DNA from: Diplosphaera chodatii
Taxonomy: Eukaryota > Chlorophyta > Trebouxiophyceae > Prasiolales > Stichococcaceae
DNA: 64,000 nucleotides
NCBI GenBank assembly: GCA_032358165.1
Contig: JAALGY010000015.1
Location: 186,001-250,000, forward strand
Direction: 5' to 3'
In this document: one piece after another, positions 48,883 through 59,962 of the stretch
Layout of the letters: each line of letters starts with the position of its first letter
Numbering within the stretch: the stretch's first letter is position 1
Made by a program: the position numbers and the translations under genes
The notes under the pieces: model-generated
What the model was told of the DNA's origin: nothing
What the model saw: only the letters and a program-made list of their open reading frames with translations
Databases searched by the model: none

Positions 48883-49766
48883 GTCGCAGTTTTGCACCCG
48901 AATCGGCAGCTGGTCTCTGTTCTATGGCGCCTGCATGCACGGTTGCTGCGCTCTATGTAGTCACTCTAGCAGCACTACTGCCCTCATGTACTGGACTACT
49001 ATCAGGACACGTTAGTGCTGGCATGCTGCTGCCAATTGGCATGCATGTCGTTGACAGATAGAATCATAGAGCTGTGAACTGCGAGCCATGCATGCAGTCG
49101 CAGCATTCTTGCTCGTCGACTGCTGTGTTCATTCCTACTTCCAAAGCAGCTTCCAAGAAGAGAACTCCGCCGAACAATAATACCCCGCTGTACCCTCTTG
49201 TATATTCGTGTAGTGTCGCATAGTTCACACCGAGCTATTACACTGTGCAGGACATGCATGCCTTCAAACTTACAGTCCATTACCTACCTACCTGACTATC
49301 TACTGATGATGTCAGCCAACGTCTACCTTTACCAGAGAACAATCGACTCATGCAGCAGATAGAACACAACAGGACGGATCATGCTGGCGCACGCATTCAG
49401 GTGTGCTACGATACCCTACACTGCTGCAACAGGAGTAATCACGTCCTCATCCTGTCAATGACGAGTCAGCTTCTTTGTGTTACTGCATGTGAACTGCTGC
49501 GTTCTCCTCTTTGGCGTGCGCTCGTCTTGACAAGGCTTGTTGCTTCCACAGCCTCCCAGCATCAGTGTGAGCTGCGCGCATCCAGCACAGACTGCGGCGA
49601 GTTGCCGGGCCGCCCAGTCCACGAAGACCCGGTAGCCCTGCAATAAAGCACCCGCAGCTTGCATGCACAGCTTTGTGCACCGGTGCAGGCAGAAGGCAGC
49701 CAGTGCACAGTGCAATGCAGCCTATCGACCATCAGCAGCTGCTGCTTCACAACATGTGCACCACAC
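48883..49766. other. Intergenic region between SYLF genes F and G
   Basis: About 880 bp between the start of F and the stop of G on the same strand. It should hold the F promoter and G 3' UTR. A minus-strand frame ending at 49562 could be an alternative last exon of G (after a donor near 49790), but the simplest model ends G at 49767. Confidence 0.4.
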
Positions 49767-52744
49767 TCAGGCGTGAGTCTGGTGCGAAAACTCGTTGCTG
49801 CCAACCAAAGTCCACCCGCTGCTGCCGGGGCTCGAGGGGCTTCCTGGAGTGCCAGTGGCTGCAGGCGCCGAGGCTGCGCCGCGGGGTGGGGAGGAATTGT
49901 CCATTCCTGGGGGACTTGGTGGAGCATCAGTGGGCCAGGGGTAGCGTATGCCCGCCGTTGGCAGCGGTGAGTCCTGCACCGTGACCAGCTACACGATGTC
50001 AGATTGTGTCGCATGGCGGATTCATGACAGCAAGCTGCTTGCATCTAGGAGTATGAGCGGTGATGATACAGGAATGTCATGGGGAATGCATATGCCGCAG
50101 GGGCATACATGGGAGTCGGTGCCCATGTTGTGGCCCCAGCTTGGGGCCTGGCTCCAGCCGCCATACCCAGAGCCGTCAAAGTAGGCAGCTGGGCCGCTAC
50201 GTTGCCCAGCAATGCGGTGCTGTGGCTGCAACATCCACAAAGGGGTTAAGTTGACCTGATCGTTCATGCATGCCTTAGTTGATAGAGGATCGGACGGCAA
50301 GGGGTGCACCAGAAATTCTGGCGGCTGGCCAGCAGGCTGCCATGTGCCCCAGGGCTCTCCAGACGAGTAGCGTATGCCGGCAGCTGGCGCCTGTTTGCTT
50401 GCAGAGCTACCTTATCAGATTGTTTACGCTCCACCCATGCAATCCATCAGGGCATGTGAAAGCCATAGCAAATGCACCTGGCGGTTGGCCCCGCCCCAGC
50501 TCTGCGAAGTGGTGCCGCTCACAATGGCCTGCAGCTGAAATGCTTGCATCAGGCAGGCATGACAATCTCAATACTCACGCGCTTGGCTTTGAGTGTTTGT
50601 GGCACATGATTCTGCAGTGGTCATCACCCGCAGAGCAGAGTACAGAGTGTTCATCTCAGGCGGCGGCTCAACCTCCCCCCGCAGGATGCGCCCTGGCACT
50701 ACTGTCAGGTCTGGGGCACAAACCATCACCATTGGTGCACTTTCGCCTTGCTAGCACCTCATCTACTTTGTATGCAAATGCACTGCCAAGGCAAGGGTAC
50801 TACCTTCACGAGCATACAGTCTCAGGATGTAGTCTGTGTCCAGCTCGACCTCAACACCTGCAGAGTGCCATCCTTCGAGTCATGCTGATCAGTTTGGATG
50901 GCATGCGTTGTACCTCCACGCTGGGACACTGCAGGTGCACTCACCCTTCAGTGACAGATCCACGAAACTCCCATCCGCGATGCTCCATTCCAGTGCGTCT
51001 GGCAGCTGGCCTACTATGAGATGGATCCAGCCTTTTCAACATTGGACACCGCTATGCATATGCCACCGTGCACATACGACTTACACCAAGTGGTTTCGTA
51101 AAATCTTGGCCGGAGGTGCATGTGACGGGCACCTTGCCCAGCGAAATAGGAAGCTAGGTAGGCGCGTCCAGATGTAAGGCCCAGATCTGCACCCAGTCTT
51201 GCCTGTAAAGATGAATCAGATCCTTTTGTGCTTGCAAAAAGCGAGCGCAAAGGGCAGGTTTTCATGCCCAACTGTGGTAGCAACCGCAAATCCGGTAGGT
51301 TACTGGGACTCAGCATGATGTGATGCCAGGGCGATACCCTGGGACCTTGGGCCATGAGCATCAGAGTGCAGCAGCTAGACTCTGCCAGATACATAAAACG
51401 CAACCGACGAAGAAGCACCTACCTGCTTTCTGATGAAAACCTCCACTGCTCGGTCAGAGTACGCAGCAATCAGCGTACCGACGCGGTGGTATCCTGCAGA
51501 AGACCTTTGCCTTCACTGCAAGGTGTCGGATCCTCGCTTGACACAAGTCGGGTGGCAGTGCTGACAAAGCAGTGGCACTGGACATGCTGCCTGCCGAACC
51601 AATCTGATGCATCGTGCACGCTTTTGCTGCTTCCACTCGAACAAGGAGCATACCTGCGTTCAGGCCAATCCCAGCGCCATACATCTTGAACATCAGAGGA
51701 GCAGACCAGTCCTGGCCGCTCTGCAACGTCCGACATAGCCAGTGCAATATAAGACCTGGTGCCTACGGACGGGCATGCAGCAGGGTCAAACATGGTACTC
51801 GGCAGTTACTTACCCCTCCTCCCAATCTGGCGATTGCAAAGCCATGCCCCTGCAGAGTTGTGTTGTGCCATTCATCAATAATTCTGCAGCATTTCTTGCC
51901 AATAGTCATGGTCACAGAAAGCTGACGCAGGTCGATCGACAACTATCTGTACTATTAGTAACACTATCATTGCAGAGTACTGGGACACACTTTTATGCCA
52001 CTGATGCCCAAGCCCGCCTCGTAATGAAAGCTGCACATCAGACTGCCGCTCAGCAGGGTCACCAGCACATCACCTTGCGGGTGCATGCACCATGAGGGCA
52101 TGCATCAACCAACAGGACAAGAAGGAAGCCAGGCTGATGTGGTGACAGCATCAAAGCGTCAGCGTGACCTGAATGCCAGAGCCTGCAAGACATCAGAGAT
52201 TGCCAGAGTCACACACGCAGAACGACTGCAAACTGCTTGCAAGTGTGCTGCACCAATTGGGGTCGCGGCAGGGACCGGCGGTCCCTGCCGCACATCACAT
52301 TGCACTACTGCACACGACTCAAGAACTGCACCTTGGCAGTTGACAGCAGGTCCGGCGGCACAATGGGCGATGACCCCGAGGTGAGGCTGTTGAGCAGCTC
52401 CCTGGCCCTGCAATTCAAACTAGCATACTACAGGGCACATGCTTTGGGGCTGGGTTGCTGCCATCTGCTGCATGCGTGCACCTGATGCGTGCGCACCCCT
52501 ACGTACCTGCTGACGTCTTCGTCCAGGTTGCGGCCATGGCTGATGTCCTGCAATGGAACAAGTCTAAGTTTCTACACATGATATTTCCTGCGTGGGCCTG
52601 CTGAACCGTGTCCAAAGTATTCCCAACAGCATACATGCCAATGAAAGTGCAGGCTGCAAGATATGTTCTTGCCAGCAGCAGTAGTCGACAGCTTACCAGA
52701 CCCGCGAAGGCCTCCGCTGCCGAGTCTAGCAGTCGGGACACCAT
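49767..52744 (-). CDS. SYLF-domain protein G with Pro/Gly/Ser-rich tail
   Basis: Sixteen exons: 52744-52697, 52547-52507, 52401-52332, 52182-52169, 52030-51991, 51849-51814, 51720-51654, 51493-51423, 51202-51133, 51010-50945, 50857-50804, 50710-50628, 50528-50478, 50390-50310, 50225-50109 and 49973-49767 (1116 nt, 371 residues). Start MVSRLLDSAAEAFAGL; then IVPPDLLSTAKALAFSFHYE, GHGFAIARLGGG, WSAPLMFKMYGAGIGLNAGY, AAYSDRAVEVFIRKQ, GADLGLTSGRAYLASYF, WSIADGSFVDLSLKG, DTDYILRLYARE and RILRGEVEPPPEMNTLY. The tail repeats an AGIRY motif twice and is rich in Pro, Gly and Ser. Exon 4 is only 14 nt but is needed to build ALAFS, the equivalent of GLAFL in gene A. Divergent from H, with 517 bp between start codons. 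Confidence 0.85.
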
Positions 52745-53261
52745 GGTGCGTGTTCTGCTGCAAGCAGAGAGTGCTGCTTGATTGCCTTTGCAGCTCCAAA
52801 CATCCCTGTCAGCAGCCTTGCACAGTGAGTTCGCACCGCCGTAAGTTTAACTGGCGGCCGATTACAGCTCCTATGAGGTGGGTGGCGATGCGCAACACAA
52901 GCACGACGACGACAATCAAGCGTGTGTATGTGTTGGGTTGGCCTGGCACGCTTCAGTATCACCTTATAAGGTGGTTGCAGCATGCAATAGGTCAGCGTGC
53001 TTGCAGTGGGGCCACGCTGTGACTTCTGGGCAGCTCAGTCTGCGTGCAACTCGCTCACCAAGGCACGTACTGACACACACACCGCTGTGAACTGACCCGA
53101 ATGCAGCTGCCAGGTCTCGGTCGCATGGTGAACTTTCATGTGGGGCTGCACTCCGAAGAAACGGGCCGCCTTGACACCTACATGAGCAGGTGTAGCGTGG
53201 GCTAGCTTCCCTGCAGATTTGCTCAGGTGTCATTCAGCAGCTGCGTGCTTTGCATGGTTGA
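52745..53261. promoter_or_regulatory. Divergent promoter region between SYLF genes G and H
   Basis: 517 bp between opposing start codons of two SYLF paralogs. No exon chain and no recognised motif; shared regulation is possible but unproven. Confidence 0.4.
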
Positions 53262-54916
53262 ATGACACAGGCAGCTTTCGACATGGCAGCGGTGGAGCAT
53301 GCCACCAGCACAAAGCACGGCACCCTTCACGGTGCGCGCAGGGCACGTGAGCTGCTGAACGACTTCCTAGCGTGCGAAGCCGGCCCCAGTCTTCCTGCTG
53401 CCGACTTGCGGGAGCTGCAGACGGCGGCTGGCCTAGTAAGGGGCATCCAATCCTGGATGGTGCTTGGAGGCCGTGCGTAAGTAGCAGGCGATGTTCAGGG
53501 GCGGCAATGCGACAAATTTGCGCAGTGTTCCCGACGCGACTCCTGTCATATATACAGGCTTTCACATTCTGGCGAAAGTGCGGTGCTGGCATTGCGCCAA
53601 TACTTGGGTGGGGATTTGTCATCCGTCGGCTAAGAGAGGTGCGGCTGGAAGGTGCATGCACGACATGCACATGTATGTAATACTGGGGCAGCACCTTATT
53701 GTGGTGACATTTACTTCTCGGCAGGGGACAACAACCGTGAGAGTGGCCGATGACTGGGATGCAGTCGCACCAGATGACGAGTCAACCTGCGCCGGCTGCA
53801 TCCATCACATACCCTGGACAGCCCCATACTTCTACAGTTAATCCTGTTGTGGGTTGTCAGTTCAGTCATTGTGAGTAACGATCGCACTACTGCAAGCAAT
53901 CGTGGTTTGCTTGAGGCAGCTGCTCTGTGGCCAATGTATGGCAAATGGGCTGCAGAGTTCCAAGGCGCGTCGCTTGGCATCATGGCTGGCTTTGTGCACA
54001 TGCACACACTGATAGCGCTTCACACACCTGCTCACGTGGACTTCTTCACGCAACGGCGGGTGAGGTTGCAGATCGATGTGGACATGTCCCTGCACAGCCA
54101 TTCCTCTCATTTGTAGGTCGACAACACCAACCTGGCAAACGCAGCTGGACACCACTAGTATCTGACTTCACAGATATGAAAATGCTGGATTTTGCACTGC
54201 TGGTGTATGAAGGAGCACATCAGGCCAGATGCAGGTCTACAAAATTGTACATGGCTGGCATGCAGTTGACGTGGGGCGTCGACATGGCAGTGGTGGACGG
54301 GCCCCGCGGGGGCGGGGAGGCGCCCTCCCGCCTGAGGTCGGCGCGCGCCAGCCTGCGGGGTTGCCGCAAGTGGCACATCAGCAACGGCGTCGTCATCGAC
54401 TGCAGCATTCGAGGTTGATCCAGCGACAGGAGGAGCAGCTATCAACCACTCTGTAGAAGTATGCTGTGTTGAGAGATGCCAGAAAAGGCGCAGCACAGCT
54501 GTTGCAAAACCTTGCTTCGCTTCTCACCTGCAGTGATGCTCATGCACCGCGACCGCAAGACGAATGCCTGTGCCTACGGGCCACACGCCTCGGCGCAGCA
54601 GATCCTTGCTGAGCGGGGTGGCCTGCCGCCACCACGCGAGTGCATCATGCTGTACACGGACATTGCGGTGGGCGAGTTCGAGAAGATCTGGGCAGCTTTC
54701 TCTCATGGTCCATCAGGATGTAAACACCACGCAGCTGTCGTATCAAAGGCTGTAAACCAGCTGCGATTTTGCATTGGCATGAGGCATGCAGGATCCACAT
54801 GGCCGGTGATGGGCACTCAGCACCTTGCTGAGCTGCACGCGGAGGTGTGCATGCTGAGCCTTACCCAAAGTTCACCTTAGCCATCGTGCTCGTGTCTGCA
54901 GGAGCTGATAGACTGA
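53262..54916 (+). CDS. SYLF-domain protein H
   Basis: Proposed exons: 53262-53435, 53558-53638, 53725-53836, 53956-54059, 54266-54413, 54534-54667 and 54902-54916 (768 nt, 255 residues). Fewest introns in the SYLF cluster. Exon 1 encodes ARELLNDFLACEAGPSLP and LRELQTAAGL without the introns seen in C and E. Then come FTFWRKCGAGIAP, GWGFVIRRL, WTAPYFY, GASLGIMAGFVHMHTLIAL, WGVDMAVVDGPRG, WHISNGVVIDCSI and the terminal block QQILAERGGLPPPRECIMLY. The last exon is short; a read-through to about 54707 is an alternative C-terminus. Convergent with the START-like gene ending at 55470. Confidence 0.78.
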
Positions 54917-55469
54917 TGGCAAGCGGGGGGCCGATTTTGCTGCGGGCAAGTGGCAGACTACGGGCTCAAGGGCACAGCGTGTTTCACAATAAATAAGCAA
55001 TGATCCACCATGGTGTGAAGGGTGCATGAACCGCCCCTATGGCGTGCGTGAGCCTCTCAACCACCAAGTCTTCCTTGGCAAGGACAGTCACAACAATGCT
55101 ATTTGCAGAGACCCATATACACGACTGCACAGCCCCGACTTCTGACTTTAGCATTCTGAATGTTCCAACAGAAGATTCGGTGCCGACTTCTGTCAATTCC
55201 AGGACACCTACTGATGACACAGCATTGCTTCAGCCAACACATGTCGTGCACACTGGCAGTGCTTCCTGGCCTTCCCAAACAAATCTACAATGTGCGGTCT
55301 GCCCCTATGTCTGCCCCCACAGTGATTGTCATGCTACCTGCACATGGAGCCCGACTTGCAGTATCGCTGCGCTGAGCTTGCTATGGAGCCCTTGCTGCCC
55401 AACGCTCAACTCATATCGTACAGATTCCTGCCGCCTGACGGCTGTAACAACGCACCAACCACCTCTATG
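54917..55469. other. 3' flanks of convergent genes
   Basis: About 550 bp between the stops of SYLF gene H and the left START-like gene. No exon chain seen. Confidence 0.4.
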
Positions 55470-58400
55470 CTATTGAGGGTCCTTGCCACTCCCATGCCTG
55501 ACATGTGAAAACTGTTGCAACACTTCCACTGGACAGCTGAGCGTGTGCATGTGGTTGCTGCGGCGTTCGGCCGTCCGGATGGCCTGCACCTCAGCGGCAC
55601 GTATCAGGCCATACACCTCCGTCTTGGCTGCTATCCTGCGCGGTAACTCAGCGTCGCCACTGGCGAAGGACTCGGACAGCAGCCGCTTGGTGGACTTGAA
55701 TAGGAATGGCGACATCACCTGCAGGCATCAATTCGCCTGTCGATGTCGTTGAATGTAGCCTGGTAACCATGCACACACACCATAGATCAGCAGGGACTAA
55801 CACGAACCATGTATGTAGCACCTGCTGCTGATTGTACAACTTCAGCGTGTCTCGAGGGCGAATGGGCACGCTGTGCGTCATTGGACAACGGCAGATCACC
55901 TTCAGCACGAAGCTGACGATGAAGCCGGGGATGTAGGACATGCCCGTGTCCAGGTGCGCCAGGATCACACACTTAGTGCGCGGCCGCCCATCTGCAGCAC
56001 ACAGCAGCGGGGGATCAGCAACATGAAGCAGCAGGCTCAGCAGCTCTGATCCTTGGTACCTTCCTGAAACTGGTGCTGGCAGGCCACCATGTGACCTGCT
56101 GATATGCTCGGCAGGGGCTGCTCCACACTTAGTCTGGCTCGCTTGGCGCCCATTCATACCGAGGAGGCGGCACAGATCTGGGCTAAAAGGCGCGCAGCTG
56201 CTGCTGCTGAGCTGCCGGGATCCATGTTTGCAGTATGTGGCGATTATGGTGTCAGCTCAGCGGAAACATTTCTACGATATCATACCTGAGCTGGGCGGCA
56301 GCGGGCGCAGATATCCACAGGAGCCTGGCAGCAGGTGGCCCCGCCGCCGGTTCGGCGACTTGGCCGGCAGCGGCTTGGCACCAGGAATGCTCGCCAGCCG
56401 CTCCGCAGCATCCGACAGCGTAATGAGTATGATGCCCTCCTCCTGAGTCAGGTGCCACTCATTGATACCTCCTTGACAGTTTGCAAACAGCATCTTGGCA
56501 ACTCTGGAGGGCTCTCCATAGGAGTGATGATCTCAACCAGCTGATTTGTCAGCAGCCGAGGTGTCCCCGGAGCGACTGCAGCTGGAGATAATGCCTGCAG
56601 GAGTTGCAAATCAGTTTATACAAGGCGCACCTCCACGAGGTCCACCCAGCGCACGGACAGCACCAGCTCAAAGGGCTTCATAGGGTACGGCAGCCAGGTG
56701 CCCGCATACACGATGCTCTCAAAGGCGCTGGGCTCCGCGAGCACGCCGTGGTCCTGCAAGCACCCGGGCAAGTACTGCAGACCACTTACTTTGCAGGGCA
56801 GGCACAGGCACATTTGACTTCCAGCACAGCAGCTGCCACTCCCTCAAGCACAAGGTGCCTGGCAATGCTGGTCCAAAGCCCATGTCAACGCCTCACCAGA
56901 GCAAAGCGGTTGTGGGACCCAACAACGTCAAACTCCCGTGCCACGGAGAAGATCTGGTCGGATGGCCAATCATATTCCGCTTCCACCCGCACACTGTGCA
57001 CCGCACTGCCCGCTGCAGCAAGGAAACAGCAACAAGCATGACATTGCAGATATCAAGGGCTTGGGCAGGTGTCGCAACTCCTGCGGGCGCTGCTTGCTGG
57101 GACCTGCGCAGGAATGCTGCAGTGCGCTGCACGAGGGCGAGATGCCTTCCCACCTTTCTCGTGGAGGTACTGCACCCGCAGCCCGCCCTCCTTGGTGGAG
57201 GCCCACCGCCGTGTGGCCGCCAGCTGCTGGACGCACACATGCACCGCCGCCGCATCTGCTTCCAGCTGCCGTAGGTCCAGCGGCACGCTGCTGAAGGCGG
57301 CTGCACTGCTTGCTAAATGATGCTCAGGCTGCCTGCCTGCTGCTGCCTTCAATGCTGCAGACTCTCCCGAGGCGTCAGCATCGGTGCCCGCAGGGAGCAA
57401 GGCTGCCAGTTCCGTCAGCGTCGCGCATCTAGCAACAGCGGCCGCCTGCCTTGCAATCACCTCTGCTGCAAGCACCTGGCCAACTGCACAGTATACAAGT
57501 GGCACAAGTCAAATCATGTTCAGAGCCATGCGACAGTGATTTCGCCAGCATCTGCGTGACTATGCAGCACCATGAACTTCGAAGCCCTCGGATGGCATTT
57601 GCCATGCAGATGAGCACCTGCATTTGCAACGGCGGCACGCTTCAGCAGCGTTCTCGCCCTGTGTGGCAGCTCCCCTGACGCTGCGATGCTGCCGTCTGCT
57701 GCTGCTGCTGGGCCCAGCTCCGTGTCATCAGCCATCGAGGACACTGAGTCAAGTACTGGCACCATGCCGCTGCCGAAGCTGGGCAGGCTGCCAGCGGGAA
57801 GAGTTGAAGGCGAAGGCGCCGGCCCCTCTTTAGACCGGCTGCTGAACCGCCGCAACAGGTTCGCACTGGCATTGCTGCTTGGGGACTGCGGCGCGTCTGC
57901 TTGCAGACGTCTGCGCATGCTGGGGTCCGACAGCTTCCTGAAGGTTGGGGAGCTGCAGGGATCTGGCAGCGGCCCGAGGACGCTCGGTGAATCAATCAGC
58001 AGGGCCGCTGTAAGTGTCTGGCTGCTGTGGCGGCTGATCGTGGACACATGCGCAGTGGCATCACCCTGGCCCAGCTCCTGACCCCCTGCAGCAAAACATG
58101 CCACTGCTCAGCAAGGGCATGCTCAAGGTCGGCAGTAGCAGTAGTAGACCCTTGGGTCCTTCAAGCGGTTCAGTGCCTCACATCGGGAGGTCCCCCAAGT
58201 AGGCCTTCACCTGAGGCCCAGCTGCCGGCGTCTGAAAACGAGTCGGAGCAGGCCGACAGGAAGCTGCCGGCAGACGACTCCACTGCGGGGGGTCCCTGCG
58301 CCTGCTGCAGCGCTGCGCCATCTCCACGTGCAGGCGACCCCTCGGGCGTCAGCAGGCGGGAGAAGCGGGCAGACAGCGTCACAAGCGGCTCCGACACCAC

Positions 58401-58686
58401 TGCAGGGAGAGAGTACAACGGCGTTACCACGCCTTTCATGGGTGCACCTCTGGAAAGGGATTGCACACCTCACGACACAGCTGTTACCTGCAGCCGCAGC
58501 TGAGGACAGGTCCAGGGCTGGCAATGTTGCTGCCACGGCTGCGGCGGCGGCAGCAGACAGGCCCGACCTGACGGGGGTGAGCACTTGGTGCTGCTGATGC
58601 CGTGCTGACAGGGCATCCCGCTGAGCACCACACGCATGCCTCCCGCTGTGCTGCTCATCGGTTTCGGGGGTGACATCATCTGCCAT
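55470..58686 (-). CDS. START-like (SRPBCC fold) lipid-binding domain protein, left paralog
   Basis: Starts MADDVTPETDEQHSGRHACG at 58686. The N-terminal third is a Ser/Ala-rich, phosphosite-like disordered region (for example LRRFSSRSKEGPAPSPS near 57830). A helical block follows (EVIARQAAAVARCATLTELA, VQYLHEKG), then VHSVRVEAEYDWPSDQIFSV, REFDVVGSHNRFAL, VLAEPSAFESIVYAGTWLPY, a loop with EWHLTQEEGIILITLSDA, AHLDTGMSYIPG and IPGFIVSFVLK, and the end VMSPFLFKSTKRLLSES with ELPRRIAA. The beta-rich core with a PGFxxxFVLK C-terminal helix is what START-type lipid-transfer domains show (PxWLVNxVLxK-like). The right paralog at 59963 has the same blocks in the same order. Exon edges are approximate; ligand unknown. 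Confidence 0.65.
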
Positions 58687-59962
58687 GACAGCCGGGCGAG
58701 AGAAGCAGGACAGACCCATGCAGCGTCAGCCTGCCGAGAGACGCCGCTGCAGGTGCTGTGACAGGCGCGGCTGTCTGACAACAGAATCAGACCTACTGCC
58801 GCAACTGCCTCATGATATGGAATGCTGCCTTCAGCTGTCTGCTCAGCAGATGATCCAGCAGTGATACCACAATGTCTACTGTGCTGACGAGCTGTGATCA
58901 GCTGCTGTGCCTGCAGGGCATCTTGGCATGAGGCCGATGTCACTGCAGTACTTTTGATTGTTGAATGTGCGAAATGCTGCAGTGCGTTGCGCAGCGAGAA
59001 CGGCACTCAGTGGGCGACACGATCCGCAGTCCGTGTGTGATTGCCGAGGAGTACTGATTACGGGCTGACTTGGCCAACTTGTGCCCGTTTCTGTGCGGAT
59101 CGGAAAAGCGGCTTTGAAGCGCAGCGGGTCCGCAGTGCCGGCCTGGCGTGGTAATGGCAGCCTTGAGCAAAAGCATTTAAAGGGTACTTACGGTGGTCTA
59201 CTCAGGGTAGCACTCGTTCTGTGTTGAGTCAGGGCGAGCTGGCCAGGGTGTCGTGCCACGGGCTGCCAAAACCTACTGCATGACAAACAATCACTCCACC
59301 ATCACACTTTTGCGCGTCTATGAGCCATTGCCGTCTGCTTTGCCTCCAGCCCAGCCGTCTTTCGTTAGAGGGCATGCTACGCGACGCCGTTTGTGTTCTC
59401 CAGAGTAGGCGCTCAGCAGCCGTGTCCGGGTGTTGTGCCCGACGACGGTGAACTTCTTCTCCAATCGCGATCAGCAGTCTTACACTGCGCGGCGGCTGGA
59501 CGTCACAAGCGTCTCACGGGCTTTTGAAACAGGTGCTGATGCCAACCAAACCGGCGCCCGCACATTGTCACCAAAAAAGACAAAGCCGTGCTCCAGTCGG
59601 GGCAGAGGACCTGCAGAGGTTGGAGATGCATGCGCCGCGGATACTGCACACATCAGCATAGCACGCGGTGTACTTGATGCACAGCGACCAGCAGGCATGC
59701 GATGGGCAACCAAGCGGGGCCGTGCTTTGACCTCGGACCTGTTGCTGACTTTGAAACCGTGGTTCCCTGCTGCAGCACCTTGCTTTAGCGGGGCGACTTC
59801 TGCGCACCACATCGACAGCAGCCCGCTTCAGACTGCTGCGCACCAGGCAGTGCACTTCAGCTCCCTCAACTGCTGACAACTGCAAGGGCAGCTGCCGCCC
59901 AGCAGCCTTCACCGCAATGCTCAGCTTGTAGAAGCAACAACCAGCAATTATTTGGAGCCACA
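58687..59962. promoter_or_regulatory. Head-to-head intergenic region between two START-like paralogs
   Basis: About 1.28 kb between opposing start codons. Open frames of 110-149 residues occur on both strands (59430-59963) but overlap each other and match nothing known. The region probably holds two promoters and 5' UTRs. Confidence 0.45.

Noticed and set aside
54070..54116. Possible SYLF gene H exon encoding IDVDMSLHSHSSH
   Set aside because: Including it breaks the phase of the next exon; skipping it gives a clean phase-0 junction and the expected WGVDM block.
59430..59876. 148-residue plus-strand open frame in the START-like intergenic region
   Set aside because: Two minus-strand frames of similar size overlap it, none has a recognised motif, and it lies where two promoters are expected.
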